Shown here: positions 36,189 to 47,067 of the stretch, piece by piece
Layout: the number at the start of each line of letters is the position of its first letter
Numbering within the stretch: the first letter of the stretch is position 1
Origin: Aurifilum marmelostoma
Lineage: Eukaryota; Ascomycota; Sordariomycetes; Diaporthales; Cryphonectriaceae
Assembly: GCA_027559495.1 (NCBI GenBank)
Contig: JAMXSV010000010.1
Coordinates: forward strand, 1,488,001-1,552,000
Direction: 5' to 3'
DNA length: 64,000 nt
The notes under the pieces: model-generated
What the model was told of the DNA's origin: nothing
Seen by the model: the letters and a program-made list of their open reading frames with translations, nothing else
Databases searched by the model: none
Made by a program: the position numbers and the translations under genes

Positions 36189-38045
36189 ATGAACTTGGTG
36201 ATCTTTTGCGTTTGCTTCTTAAATTGTCTCTTTTTTACTTGCCCACCACATAATACGAGGCCGCGTAGTTTCGTACTATCGCGGACTACGCTGTACGCCT
36301 TTGCTATTGAGATGTGCACCACAGAAGGTCATGTCAAGCGCTGCCCCATACAGCTTCGCGAGCTGTATGAGACCCACATCAGCCCCATTGATGCGATTGC
36401 TCAGAGACACAGGGACACAAGGGCTGAAGTGAGCGATGAGCCGGTATATGGGCTCGCAGGTCGAGCGCTCGTGACGAAGGAGGCAAGACAAGACTCTCAC
36501 CGGAAGCTGACTATCTTCTCGACAACGACGGTCGTCAGTAGCCTCACGACAACTGTTGGGCAGGGCACGACCTCGACAGTGACTGTCAACGCAATAGACA
36601 CCTTGACAATCCAGGCTCCCGGCAGGAGCGTTTTCACCGAGCAGGCCAGAGTCACGACGTCTGACTTGGAGCCACCACCACAAGAACGCAACAGGAAGCT
36701 TTCACAGACCGAGGAATTTGATACTTGTTCATCACATCCTCCCATAACCAGTGGCCAGAGTCTCTCCCGTACGCTCTTGAAGGACTGGGAAGACGTTACC
36801 GGTGAAGAGTCAAGACTGGCAAGTCGGAAAAGAAGACAGAACGAAGACGCTGCCACAGTCACATCTGTCATCACCGTGATCTCCCGAGTTCTAGTCACAG
36901 CAGCACCCTCACCCGTCCTGGTGACTTACACCGCTCGATCACTGTCGACAGTCACAATCACACCACCTCTCATTAGCCCTACGGTCACACCCCTGGCCAC
37001 AACAACCCCCTTCTCCACTAGACCTGCTGGACCCCCATCGACTGTCCTCCCCGCCCCAACATCCACATCATCTCCCCTGACGACTCCTTCAGCGCACGCC
37101 TCTCCTCTCAAAAGTACGCGTGTCTTGGCAGGCCTCGTGGTCGGTGCGGTCCTTGGCGCCCTGCTGCTCGTGCTGCTCATCGCCTGGTGCCTGAGCCGCA
37201 GGTATAGGAACCGGGTCAGGCTCGCTCATGTCGTCGACATAAACGGTGATGGAGACAGCTTCCCGGCCGCTTTTAAGGCTGCAAAATCTGGTGCTATCCG
37301 ATATGTAGAAGAAGTCTCTGATCATGGCGTTGGGCCACCAACAAGAGTGGTGCCGCGTGGCACGGCTCAGAGCTTCCCGCAAGAAGCATTTCGAACAACA
37401 CCAGACAGGCCTGCAGCATCATCGAGAAGCGTGCGTGCCATGCGTCGACCCTTTATAACACCCCAATCTTGCACGCCACGGACGATGTCAGGGTCAAGGA
37501 AGGCTGTACGCTTCGCCAACAGCCCGTCATCTTCTCTTGATAACAACTGGAGACTTGCTGGCTGGGGACCGATCAAGCAGGGCAGCACCAGGAACAAGCC
37601 AAAGGTGCCATCAAGCAACAAAGTCCTCCAGCAGTTATGGGACGAGCTGAGCCTGCCTGATACCGGCACGCCTTCTCCTCGATCCAGCCACCCGTCTGCT
37701 ACCCCAGCGCCGCTGTCCGTGGCTCAGCCGCTGAAACACAGCACAAGCGCCTCTGGGCTCGGCAACACCATGGAGACCACCGAGACGAGCGACGTTCAGA
37801 GCATCGTCCATAACTCATCATCGAAAGGCGAGCTTCCCACCGCTGACAAGCGATGGGGCCGTGTCTGGTCGGAATGGCCTGCCATCCAGGGGCACGACAA
37901 AGAAGGCCAGACAGGGCAGACAGGTGTATTGCAGTCTGGGAGAGAGGGAAACAATACTGTCGAGGCGTTGGATTCCTGTGTTCCAGAGCCCGGCTGTGCC
38001 AAAGACGACGGCTGCAAGAGAGGATGCAGCGGGCGTTGGTCGTGA
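36189..38045 (+). CDS. Ser/Thr-rich single-pass membrane protein, unknown function
   Basis: An intronless frame of 618 residues. If translation starts at 36189, the first residues (MNLVIFCVCFLNCLFF) could serve as a signal peptide; an internal ATG at 36312 (MCTTEGHVKRC) would lack one, so the upstream start suits a type I protein better. The ectodomain is rich in Ser, Thr and Pro (SLTTTVGQGTTSTVTVN, TPPLISPTVTPLATTT), probably heavily O-glycosylated. One membrane helix lies at about 312-334 (VLAGLVVGAVLGALLLVLLI), followed by a basic stop-transfer CLSRRYRNR. The cytosolic part is about 280 residues, polar and low-complexity. The layout resembles fungal wall-stress sensors such as Mid2/Wsc, but no WSC domain is present, so sensor function is only an analogy. 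Confidence 0.65.
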   Translation: MNLVIFCVCFLNCLFFTCPPHNTRPRSFVLSRTTLYAFAIEMCTTEGHVKRCPIQLRELYETHISPIDAIAQRHRDTRAEVSDEPVYGLAGRALVTKEARQDSHRKLTIFSTTTVVSSLTTTVGQGTTSTVTVNAIDTLTIQAPGRSVFTEQARVTTSDLEPPPQERNRKLSQTEEFDTCSSHPPITSGQSLSRTLLKDWEDVTGEESRLASRKRRQNEDAATVTSVITVISRVLVTAAPSPVLVTYTARSLSTVTITPPLISPTVTPLATTTPFSTRPAGPPSTVLPAPTSTSSPLTTPSAHASPLKSTRVLAGLVVGAVLGALLLVLLIAWCLSRRYRNRVRLAHVVDINGDGDSFPAAFKAAKSGAIRYVEEVSDHGVGPPTRVVPRGTAQSFPQEAFRTTPDRPAASSRSVRAMRRPFITPQSCTPRTMSGSRKAVRFANSPSSSLDNNWRLAGWGPIKQGSTRNKPKVPSSNKVLQQLWDELSLPDTGTPSPRSSHPSATPAPLSVAQPLKHSTSASGLGNTMETTETSDVQSIVHNSSSKGELPTADKRWGRVWSEWPAIQGHDKEGQTGQTGVLQSGREGNNTVEALDSCVPEPGCAKDDGCKRGCSGRWS

Positions 38046-39219
38046 CCTGGTTGTGTCCATTCATTACGGTGCATGGAGAAGAATGGAATTTTTCAAGGCC
38101 TAGATTCCATGAGCGTCACAAAGTTTTCAAGTCATTTCACCATGTCTTTTCTACTCAGAATAAGAAGAGAATGAAGGCAAACCTACGTTACCCAACTCAA
38201 ATGCCCCTCAGGAAAGCATCCTTTTGCCGTCTGTAGTAGACTCGCCGGCTTCCTTTCAAGCAGCAAATGGCACCGTGATTTCAGATCTCCCGGTCGAGCC
38301 GTTTAAGCCAGTTTAGAAAGGAGCATAACATGTCTTGCATGCATGATTCCGGGTTCATGCACAAGTCCTGGCCGGCTGATCCTCCGCAGACAGAACCAGC
38401 GAATCCCTATGCAGACGAGATGTGAAACGGGTCTTTATGCAAAAAAAGATTGGAAGAGGGATACCTGATACATAGCATTGTGTTCTTTTATCGGCTTTTA
38501 TGCATTTTGGCTCGTAGATCTTTGCCACATGTCATGGGGCATCTTGGATTCCCATCGTACGATGTGTGGCTTGGCGCAGGTCTTTGGACTCGAGGCGATA
38601 TCTCGGCTCAGCTAGCTTTTCAGCGGCGATTCTGACGTGTGTGTGTAGACGAGACTCATGAACGTCGAAGAACAGCAATTGCAGGTGCACAGTGCTGCCA
38701 CATCACATGCATGCATCATGGCATGCATAGCTAGGGCAGCACAATACCCTTCGAGGTCCACGGTGTCTTCAGATATTTCTTCTCTTCTTTTTTTCTTGTC
38801 CAAACGCCCGAATATTGTACACACAGACAGAACACACAGCCGGCGCGAGCCACCTTTATTTCCGTCCGTCCACCTCCCTCCCCCCTCGGAAAATCTCTCG
38901 AGAGCCGGCCAGCCTCTCTACGCCGCAAGCTCCGTGGTCCGTGTCCAAAGAACGCCATGCCATGTCGAGTGAAGATGTATATATATATAATGCCATATGC
39001 AGCGGGGAATATTTTGATGTCGAGGTCTTGCCACCCAAATGGTCCCCGTCCCCGTCCTTCTGTTATTTATTCTCCTTCCCATTCATCGTTTGTGTAGCGG
39101 GGTATCGTCGCGATGCGGGATCGAGGATCTGCTGTCGGGTTCTTGATCTGCGAGATTTGTCGTAGCCCCAACCTTGAGAGTTCACGGCGCATCAGCCTGC
39201 CTTCCCCGCCCCTCCCTCA
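38046..39219. other. intergenic, convergent 3' ends
   Basis: This 1.2 kb lies between the Ser/Thr-rich membrane protein gene and PAM16, which end towards each other. Short frames only; no gene is supported. Confidence 0.5.
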
Positions 39220-39782
39220 TCACCGGTCCTTGTAGATATTCGGCTTCCACCCTTCCTTGACCTCCTTCTCCTGCGCCATCTTCTCCTGCATCGGCCGCAC
39301 CTCGGCCTCGATCCTCTCTCTTGCCCGCAATATCTTGCTCTGCAGGTAGAAGCTTCCCCCCTTCTGCGGGTCGTTGGCGTCGAACAGCCGCTTGAACCGC
39401 TCCATGACGTCCTCCATATCCGCCTTGCCGCCCTGCGGGGGTTTCACGTTTAGGATCTTGACGGCCTCGTCGAGCGTCATGCCGCTGGCGATGCTTGCGC
39501 GTCCGGAGGTAGATGCGCCGCCGGCTTTCTGCTGTGCGCGCTGGTATGAAGACGAGGCGGAGGCCTGTTTGTAGGCTTCGGCAAAGGCGCGGCCCACGAC
39601 GCGGGTGCCGATGACGACGACTTGGGTTATGAGGCGGTACGCCTGGAGAGCAACGTGGCGATCAGTGTCTTGCGAATTCCATTGCAGGAGCGAGAGCAAG
39701 TTTCCTAGCCACAACAGGAGCGAAAAAAGAGAGAAAAAGATGCTCTGCACCGTGTGTCTCGGGGCTCGGGTCTTCTTACCAT
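39220..39782 (-). CDS. PAM16: mitochondrial import motor subunit PAM16/TIM16
   Basis: Two exons (39782-39780 and 39642-39220) give 141 residues; the first exon is the ATG alone, followed by a GTAAGA donor and a 137 bp intron ending CTCTCCAG. The mature start AYRLITQVVVIGTRVVGRAF is the hydrophobic segment that attaches Pam16 to the inner mitochondrial membrane. An Ala/Ser/Gly linker precedes the degenerate J-like domain (from MTLDEAVKILNV), which lacks the HPD tripeptide, as expected for Pam16. RFKRLFDANDPQKGGSFYLQ is the conserved helix pair. Pam16 pairs with Pam18 and restrains its stimulation of mitochondrial Hsp70 during matrix protein import. Length fits the family. The gene is divergent from YIP1. 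Confidence 0.97.
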
Positions 39783-40454
39783 TGTGGGGGACCGGATGCG
39801 CTAGGCTGCACCTCACGATTTGTTGCTGTTGCCCACAACTGTGAATCCGAACTACAGTCGTGCCAAATGACCTTCGCGCCCTCAAGTGAACGTCTTGAGA
39901 GTGCGGTAATGAGGAAGCTGGAAGGTGGGATCATGGACCAGAAAGCTGGCTGCCGGCGAGGCGAAGATGGCGACATGAAATTTTGCCGAGAGAGAAAAGG
40001 ACCCTGGCTCGGCCATGTGCCTGCCAGAAGCCGCTACCGGGGTACAAAAGGTTTGCCTGCCGGGAGGGGGAGAGCTCAGGCACCTGCGGCACCTGGCACC
40101 CTAGCTAGACCCTCCTGCAAGGACAAGCTGCAGGACAACCTGGCCCCCCTGAACATCCTGACATCAACCTTGGAAACTGCATTTGCTGTCCAGGAATTCC
40201 TCCTCCGACATCTGGATTTCTTCTTTCATTGTCTGCCATAGCGAGGCTACCACGACACCGATCACCATCTCATTCACTTCGACAACCACTCCTTGCCCTT
40301 GGAAGGGGAAAACAGCCACCAGAAAAGACAGCGTCTGCCGCATCCCCTCGACTTGTCCCCAAAGTTGGCGGACGAATACGCCCTTGACAGCGAAGCCAAT
40401 CCTCAAACCACCTCCCACGAAAAGAGAACCCAGGACAGAACAGAAAGGCCCAAG
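39783..40454. promoter_or_regulatory. shared divergent promoter, PAM16 / YIP1
   Basis: The start codons of two housekeeping genes are 672 bp apart on opposite strands, so both promoters and leaders must lie here. No TATA box is evident on either side, which fits constitutive genes. Sequence at 40,180-40,450 is probably the YIP1 leader. Confidence 0.6.
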
Positions 40455-41540
40455 ATGGCACAATACGGCTACGGAGCACAACCTCAAGGCAATCCAGCCT
40501 ACGCCCCCCAGTCCGCCCAGAATCTCCAGTTCTACCCATCCTCATACGGCGCACCAGGCGATGCGGCATCCTCGCAGGCGTCCTACGGCTACGGCGCACC
40601 CTCAGGAACGATGGGCGGTGGAGGAGCAAACTTTGGCTTTGGCCCCGCAGCTGGCGTCTCGGGCCGTATGGGCGAGCAGGGCGGATTAAGGACGGGGTGG
40701 CTTGCTGCGTTCTCAGCAGAAGGCTACGAGGGCGAGCCCTCACTACTGGAAGAGCTGGACATCAACTTTGGACACATCCAGGCAAAGGTAGGCAACCATG
40801 ACCTCCTCTCTCTCTCTCTCTCTCTCTGAGACTTCTTCTTCGCCTTATCCTCTCGCAGCTGAGCAGCACGAAATACTGACTGAGACCGTCATCTTTCCCT
40901 CCCTCGACAGACAATAGCAGTCCTGAACCCGTTCCGGCGAATCGACCAGCACCTGATGGACGACAGCGACATCATAGGACCATTGATCTTCCTCATCTGC
41001 TTCGGCTTCCTACTCGCCCTCTCCGGCACCCTGCACTTCGGATACGTCTACGGCCTGTCGCTGATGGGCTCGACCTCCCTGCACGTCATCATCAGCCTCA
41101 TGACCCCTCAAGACGAGAACGATCCCGGCAACCCCTCCCCAGCCGGAGCAACCCCCTACGCCGGCGCATCGTCTCCACAACCGCCATCCTCGCAGCACGG
41201 CCACCACCACCACCCCAACGAGCTGTCCGCGACGCTCACCTGGAGCCGGAGCGCGTCCGTGCTGGGCTACTGCATCATCCCGCTGCTGGCCATGAGCGTT
41301 GTTGGCGTCTTCATGCCCATGGACACCCCCATGGGCATCGTTATGACCTCGGCCGCCATCATGTGGTGTACCTACAGCGCCTCGGGCATGTTCTGCGCCG
41401 TGGGCCGGCTGAGGAGCATGAGGGGCCTGGTCGCCTACCCGCTAGCGCTGTTCTATGTAGGCTTCGGTATCATGACCATCTTCTCGTCGCGAGGCTCGGG
41501 GAACATGGCAAAGATTGTAGGCGGTGCGGGGGGCTCGTAG
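40455..41540 (+). CDS. YIP1: Yip1 family Golgi/ER membrane protein
   Basis: Two exons (40455-40787, 40911-41540) give 320 residues. The N-terminal 95 residues are Gln/Gly/Tyr rich (MAQYGYGAQPQ, then repeated YGYGAP) as in Yip1/YIPF5. Conserved cytosolic blocks are PSLLEELDINFGHI and, across the intron, TIAVLNPFRRIDQHLMDDSD. Five membrane helices follow from GPLIFLICFGFLLALSG; TLHFGYVYGLSLMGS is the family signature region. Yip1 binds Rab GTPases such as Ypt1 and Ypt31 together with Yif1 and acts in ER-to-Golgi vesicle formation. The loop between helices 2 and 3 carries a Pro/Ser and four-His insertion (HGHHHHPNE). The intron contains an 11-unit CT repeat. Confidence 0.95.
40806..40827. repeat. 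(CT)11 microsatellite in YIP1 intron
   Basis: Dinucleotide repeat just after the donor site in the YIP1 intron, read directly. Confidence 0.9.
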
Positions 41541-42089
41541 GCTTGCTATGTGTGTGTGCGTGCGGCGTTGCTGAGGGTTTTGTGTTCTCCTCTCTCTGGC
41601 CTAGCTTGACAAGGAAGGGATCATTCATCATTGCCTTTATCATAAAAGACGGGATTTGTGTATGTTTACGAGCAGGATATTAGATAGGCACTTGCATGTG
41701 GGAATAGCGTCACCAATCAATGCAAAGAAGAAGAAAAATGGAAAGAAAAGAATTGAGAAGAGAAAAAAAAAGAAAACAAATTTTGTATTTTGGGTCTTTG
41801 GACCCCCCCAACGCCCCTCCCTCCCTAACAAATTTTTGATTGTAAAAAAGAAAAAAGAAAGAAAACAATAACGCCTGCCCTTCCCGGGGGGGGGGGGCGG
41901 CGCAGTTTGTCACCGCCCCCCAATCCTCTCCATGGGAGAGTAAAAAAACATTCGCCCCTTTGGGGAAACACGGGCCCCCAAACGCCGAACAAAAACATTT
42001 GGGCCTCGAAAGCCCGAACACCTCCCCGAGAACAAAAACAAATCCCTCCTTCCCTCTTCTCCCCCCCCCCCCCCCCTCCTCGTCCTCCT
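41541..42089. other. intergenic, convergent 3' ends of YIP1 and RCC1 genes
   Basis: This 0.55 kb is rich in A/G tracts, a G run at about 41,886-41,897 and a C run of about 16 at 42,061-42,076. No gene is supported; it presumably carries both 3' untranslated regions. Confidence 0.5.
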
Positions 42090-44301
42090 CTAAGAGGACG
42101 AGGCCGCCACGGAGGCCAGCATGCCGAACTGACCACCGGCGCCGGCCCAGACGACCGACACGTCCCGCACCACGCTGTTGTCGATCAGCGTGGGGACGAG
42201 GACGTCGCCGGCCGTCTCGCCGACGCCGCACTGGTAGTTGGCGTTGAAGCCCCAACTGTAGGCCTTGCCCTCCCTGGTGACGACCAGGGAGGTGTCGGTG
42301 CCCGAGTCGGCACCGACGACCGCGCCCGGGATGTCCAGCACGGTGGGCACCGTGAGGATGCGCGGCTGGGCGCGGTCGTCATAGACGCAGTTCTCCGCAG
42401 AGAACGCGCCGCGGGGCACGCCGGTCTGGTTGCCGTCGATGCGGCCAAAAACCAGGGCCTTGCCAGCCCGGGTGACGGCGACCGAGTGGTGCTCGCCACC
42501 CACGATGCTGGTGACGACGTGGCCGGCCAGGCCCTCCACCAGCGTGGGCTGGAGGAGGGTGGCGTCGTCCTCACCAGCATCGGCCGCCACGCCGAGCTGG
42601 CAAAAGTTGTTGAGCCCCCAGGCCCAGACGCGCCCCTCGCCGTCGATGGCGAAGGAGTGGTACGACCCACAGGCGACCTTGGTGATCTTGACGCCCCGCT
42701 TGAAGCTGAGGCCGCCGGGGCGCAGGGCCGAGTTCTTCATGTCGCGCTCGACGACGCGACGGCCCAGCTGGTTCTGCTCGGCGGCACCCCAGGTCTGGAC
42801 CTTGCTCTTGTTGTCAAGGGTCATGACGTGGTTGGAGCCGGTGGCGATGCTGACCACCTTGGTGGGCTCCGGGAGGAGGGTGGGGTATGACTGGATCTGG
42901 ACGTCCTTGCTGAAGCCCAGAATACCATCGGAGGCCTGTGTGTGTGTGTATGTGTGTATGGTTAGTAGGTGACGATACATCAAAACAAACGAGAAAGAGG
43001 AGCAGGGTAAAGAGGACTTACGCGAAACGTGCCCCAGGAGTAGACGCGGCCATCCTCGGTCAGGGCGAAGGAGGCGCTGTCGGTGGCGGCGACCTGGACG
43101 AACTTGGTGCCAGGCGCAATGTTCTTGGTGTTCACCTCGGTAGGGGTGCTCTCACGGGGGTTGAGGCCGGAATCGTCGTCGGAATCGGAATCGGAATCCT
43201 CGGCAGCGTCGACATCGCGTAGGCCGCCGTCCCACTGGGTGTCGCGACCTAGAGCGCCCTGGTCGTTGACGCCCCAGGTAAGGATCTTGTTGTCCTTGGT
43301 GAGGGCGAGAGCGTGCATGCCACCGCAGGCGACCTGGACGACACCGACAACCCCGGCAGATAGGTTCACATTCTTGCGGGGGCGCTTCACGTCGATGGGC
43401 TTCTTGCCATCGACCTTGGCGGCACCGAGGCCGAGCTCACCAGCGCTTCCCTCGCCAAAGACGTAGACATCAAGGATCTGAGTAGGGGCGAAGTTGATTT
43501 GAACACCGATCTTGACCTTGGGGGTGGGGGCAGCAGCCTTCTTCTTGGGGGCAGCAGCCTTGACGGTCTTCTTCTCGCGGGTGACCTTGGCCTTCTTGGC
43601 GACGGGAGCATCGTCCTCCTCGTCATCGTCACCGGCAGACGTGCGCTTCTGAGCAGCAGTCGTAGACTTGGTGGCGGCAGCAGACTTCTTGGCAGTCGTC
43701 TTGGTCTTCTTGGTGGCAGGGCCCTCGTTCTCGTTCTCGTCCTCATCGACATCGGCAGACTTGCGCTTCTTGGAAGCAGCAGTAGCGGCAGCAGCAGACT
43801 TAGAGGCAGCAGGCTTCTTGGTAGCAGCAGCCTTCTTGGTCTTGGTGGCAGTGGTGGTAGACTTCTTAGCACCAGCCTTGGGGGCAGCGGGTTTCTTAGC
43901 AGCAGCAGACTTGGCCTTGGAGGCGGCGGGCTTCTTGGGAGCCGTCTTGGGCTTCTTGGGGGCAGGGGCCTCGCTCTCGTTCTCATCCTCATCGTCGTCG
44001 TCCTCGGTAATCTTACGCTTGCGCGACATGTTGGCACGGAGAGAGGGGCCTTGCCGGCGGACTTGGCGACGGGCTTCTTCTTGGTACCGGCGGCAGGGTT
44101 GTTGTCGGCGGTGATGGCGTCAGACTCGGTATTCTTGGTGGCCTTCTTGGGGGCAGCACGCTTCTTAGGGGCGGCAGAGGTAGAGGTAGAGGACGAAGAA
44201 GAAGAAGAGGAAGAGGTGGTGGCGGTCTCGGTCGCGCTCTTTCGAGAGACGCGATTCTTGACGGACTGCGCGATGGCAGCAACAGCCTTCTTGGGAGGCA
44301 T
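42090..44301 (-). CDS. RCC1-type Ran guanine nucleotide exchange factor
   Basis: The beta-propeller is clear: seven RCC1 blades, including VYVFGEGSAGELGLG, ILTWGVNDQGALGRD, VQTWGAAEQNQLG, VWAWGLNNFCQLG and AYSWGFNANYQCG. It is split by one intron (43021-42936) between WGTFR and ASDGILGF. Such proteins charge Ran with GTP on chromatin and drive nuclear transport and spindle assembly. The N-terminal part is Lys/Ala rich with three imperfect acidic-basic repeats (SRKRKITEDDDDEDE, SKKRKSADVDEDENE, KRTSAGDDDEEDD) that look like nuclear localisation signals. The 5' end is uncertain. ATG 44029 gives a safe 617-residue protein. An upstream ATG at 44301 opens a coding-like frame (MPPKKAVAAIA, PKKRAAPKKATK) that is out of phase. 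A 53 bp intron (44070-44018, weak donor GTCGCC) would join them to make 690 residues; a 1 bp error is the alternative. Confidence 0.9.
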
Positions 44302-46036
44302 TGTTGATTGATTGATGCGGGAAGACGTGGATGAGGGTGATACTTGGTGATGAGGGTATGTGTGAGATGAGTGTGTGCAGGACGCGTACTTTTGGTGTAC
44401 CGTTGAAAATGAAAATGTGGGAGACGAGGAAATGATGAGTGCGGTGGTGATGATGGAGGATGTTGTTGCTTCGGTCCGAAAGGAAACGCGTGTTGGGTTC
44501 TCTGTGAAAAAGAAGAAGGGAATTGAATGATGATCTGGTGATCGACTTGAGTAAACGAGCTTTCAAAGTTTGAATGTTGTTGAAGAGGTCTGGTTCAATC
44601 TTCGAAAACGCGTTCGTGGTGGGAGAAAAGAAAGAAGAATCTCAAAAGGTGGTGCAGCCCAAAAAACCTACGATTATGTAGCATTAGGTGGAGGCCGAGA
44701 TCACAGATGCCGTCAACTTGCAGGGGTGTAGCCCCACTCTTTTCAGAGGTACGTACAGTACAATGGTACAACAAAAAATCAGTACGCGGTACTATGTACA
44801 GTACAGCAAAAGTCCGTGAGTGTGGGGACCCACACCCCCGAAGTGCACCTGGATCACCCTCGAGAGCCTCATTATCCGCCTGCAGGTTGCGCAGGATCAG
44901 CCGCAGCAGCGCGGGACACAGACAACGTGTTTCTACTCGAGGGTCGAGGGACTTCCTATTCACGAGGATACAGCTCACTCTCATTGGTCAATATCAAACT
45001 TAAATGGTTGTTAAAACTTAATAGTTGTCTTACTATGCCATGAGGCTCGCTAAAATAGTGAGAGGATCGCCCGTGGTCCCCTAGAAAGTAGCCCTGTAGG
45101 AACAGGGGCCGGGGGTGTAATGAGTGCTTGTACTATGTATAGTACCATGTTTATACTGACCCCTGTTTGGCCGTGGAAATGCTGCAAGAGGGAGGCTCTG
45201 CGGTCATATTCAGTACCTTGAGCACGTGAAATTAATCAACTAACCAAGAAACACACACCCGTGGAAACCCAGCGCGAGATCTGGCTGATTCCAGAACGCG
45301 CACATTTCCGACCAACTAGGAAATTCTATTGATATCCACCACCCTGGGTCGATGGCCTCTGCTCCTAGCCCTTACGTCAACAATCAGCCAAATCAGCCAG
45401 CCGACATCTGGCTGGTTTAATGTCGAATCGCTAAGCCAATTTTCCTCCTCACCAGATATAATACCCAGGTGGTAAGAGCCAAGTCAGATAGTTCCATTTC
45501 TAAACGTCTCTAGATCGGGTCCCTTCAGGTGATCCTACTGTGTATCCCCCCTCCAAATCATCGCTGCGGTGGAGCCTCGCCCACATCACAAAGATAGCTG
45601 CAGAACGACATCGCCAACGCTGGGAGACCATTGCCCACCTGATGCCGTCTGGCACCTCGCCCTGCTGCTCAGTATCCTCTCTCCTCTCCTTCACCGTCGT
45701 AGAAAGCCGTAACTCAGACCAAGGGTCTTGGTGCTTTCCCGAGGTGGGACAAGATGCGAGTGCGGCCATGTAAGCTGACATCGTTTTATAACTGGCTCGC
45801 TGAGTACGCGACCTCGAGCTCTAATTCAAACTCTACCACGCCTCACGCTTTAAGACACAGGCCATGCCCTTCCAGAGCAGGTTCTCTTCATCTTCATCGC
45901 TGATAATCTTTTCGTTCTCAGTGCAGCTGCTACCACCTTATGATCTTTTGTACTCAATAATTCAGAGCCTGTCATCTCAACCAACCCCTCCCCCCTCCCG
46001 GGTCACACACCCATACAGAACCATTGATCGATCGCC
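44302..46036. other. intergenic with divergent promoters
   Basis: This 1.7 kb lies between the divergent RCC1 gene and the small secreted protein gene. Near the RCC1 side, eight GTAC palindromes fall within 44749-44804. A short inverted repeat, CAGCCAG/CTGGCTG, occurs at about 45,396-45,418. No gene is supported. Confidence 0.5.
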
Positions 46037-46306
46037 ATGACACGCCTCGCGGCCGCAGTGCCCACGATACTCCTCTACCTAGCAATCCTCCTCTTCGCCT
46101 TCACAAGACCATCCGCCGGCCTCATGACCTATCCGGCGTGCCGCACACGGTGCACCGCCGTCTACGAGCTGTGCGTGATAAACTACGGCAACCACGACAC
46201 GTGCAGCACCCAGTCGAGGGCTTGTGTGAGGAGCTGCATGCCCTCCAGAGAAGCGCGCGCCGAGAAGAATCTGAGGGGGGTGAGGGGGGAGAGTAACAAT
46301 GTATGA
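46037..46306 (+). CDS. small secreted cysteine-rich protein
   Basis: An intronless frame of 89 residues with a GCCATGA start context. The first about 28 residues form a signal peptide: a basic start (MTRLAAA), a hydrophobic core (ILLYLAILLFAF) and a small-residue end (RPSAG). The mature part has six Cys in the order C-x3-C, C, C, C-x3-C (PACRTRCTAVYELCVINYG, then CSTQSRACVRSCMP), suggesting three disulphides, and a basic tail. The spacing recalls small secreted 'zygote-specific'-like proteins of ascomycetes, but I cannot confirm a family. Such proteins are often secreted effectors or surface proteins; that role is inference. Confidence 0.72.
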   Translation: MTRLAAAVPTILLYLAILLFAFTRPSAGLMTYPACRTRCTAVYELCVINYGNHDTCSTQSRACVRSCMPSREARAEKNLRGVRGESNNV

Positions 46307-47067
46307 GACCGGTCTCGGTGACTGGGGAGGGCAATTATGAGAGACAACCATGACGACCAGGTCAATCCTTCGATCGTACTAGTCTCTTCTACCTTCGGCG
46401 GGCCAAGGCACCATCACATCGATATTGAGAGTCAGTCTATCCATAGGACAAGAGAACACTGTCGAGACAAGCCATTTATCTGGCGGAGGCCAGAATTGCA
46501 ACATCATTTCTGGGAAGACTCAAGAGCATCAGGGAGACAGGAAAGGAAAACATTTCAGTGGGAGAAATCGCCCCAAAGTCAAGTAGGACAGGGGTACGAA
46601 CATCGTAGCGAAATATTCTTTGTTTTTTGTTTTCTTTTTTCTCTTTTTGGACTGGGTATCTCTTTTTTGTTTTTTTCCTCCCTCATGGTTGAACGCCTAG
46701 TAATCCATCACTTGACCCAATTGGCTGCTATGTTGATGGTGTTGTGATCCCTATCAGGACAGTCGTACGGATCCCAGAGTAAGGCATTATGCCCATTCTC
46801 GAGTGGGGATTTGTTCCGGCCACAAGAGTAAAGATATATATCGGGCCTTGTTTTCCACTGATCCGCTCCGTATCAATCACTCGCTGTGGGCTGTCCATGC
46901 CCTCTCGACCTGTCATGTAAAGAAGCTGACATTGCTGCCGTGTCGTGTCATTCTGATTCTGATCCCGCTCTGATCACCAAACAGCGCGCATCCATTCCCT
47001 TCCCGGTCATGGGGAGGTTTTTCTTTTATTGACGAAACAAAAGCAAAGAGAGTTGAATCATCTCTGC
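46307..47067. other. intergenic, convergent 3' ends
   Basis: This 0.76 kb lies between the secreted protein gene (+) and the metallothionein-like gene (-). It includes T-rich tracts at about 46,620-46,680. No gene is supported. Confidence 0.5.

Noticed and set aside
43499..44311. 270-residue Leu/Gly-rich plus-strand frame over the RCC1 N-terminus
   Set aside because: It is the complement of Lys/Ala/Pro codons; Leu/Gly/Ser-only composition shows it is not a real protein.
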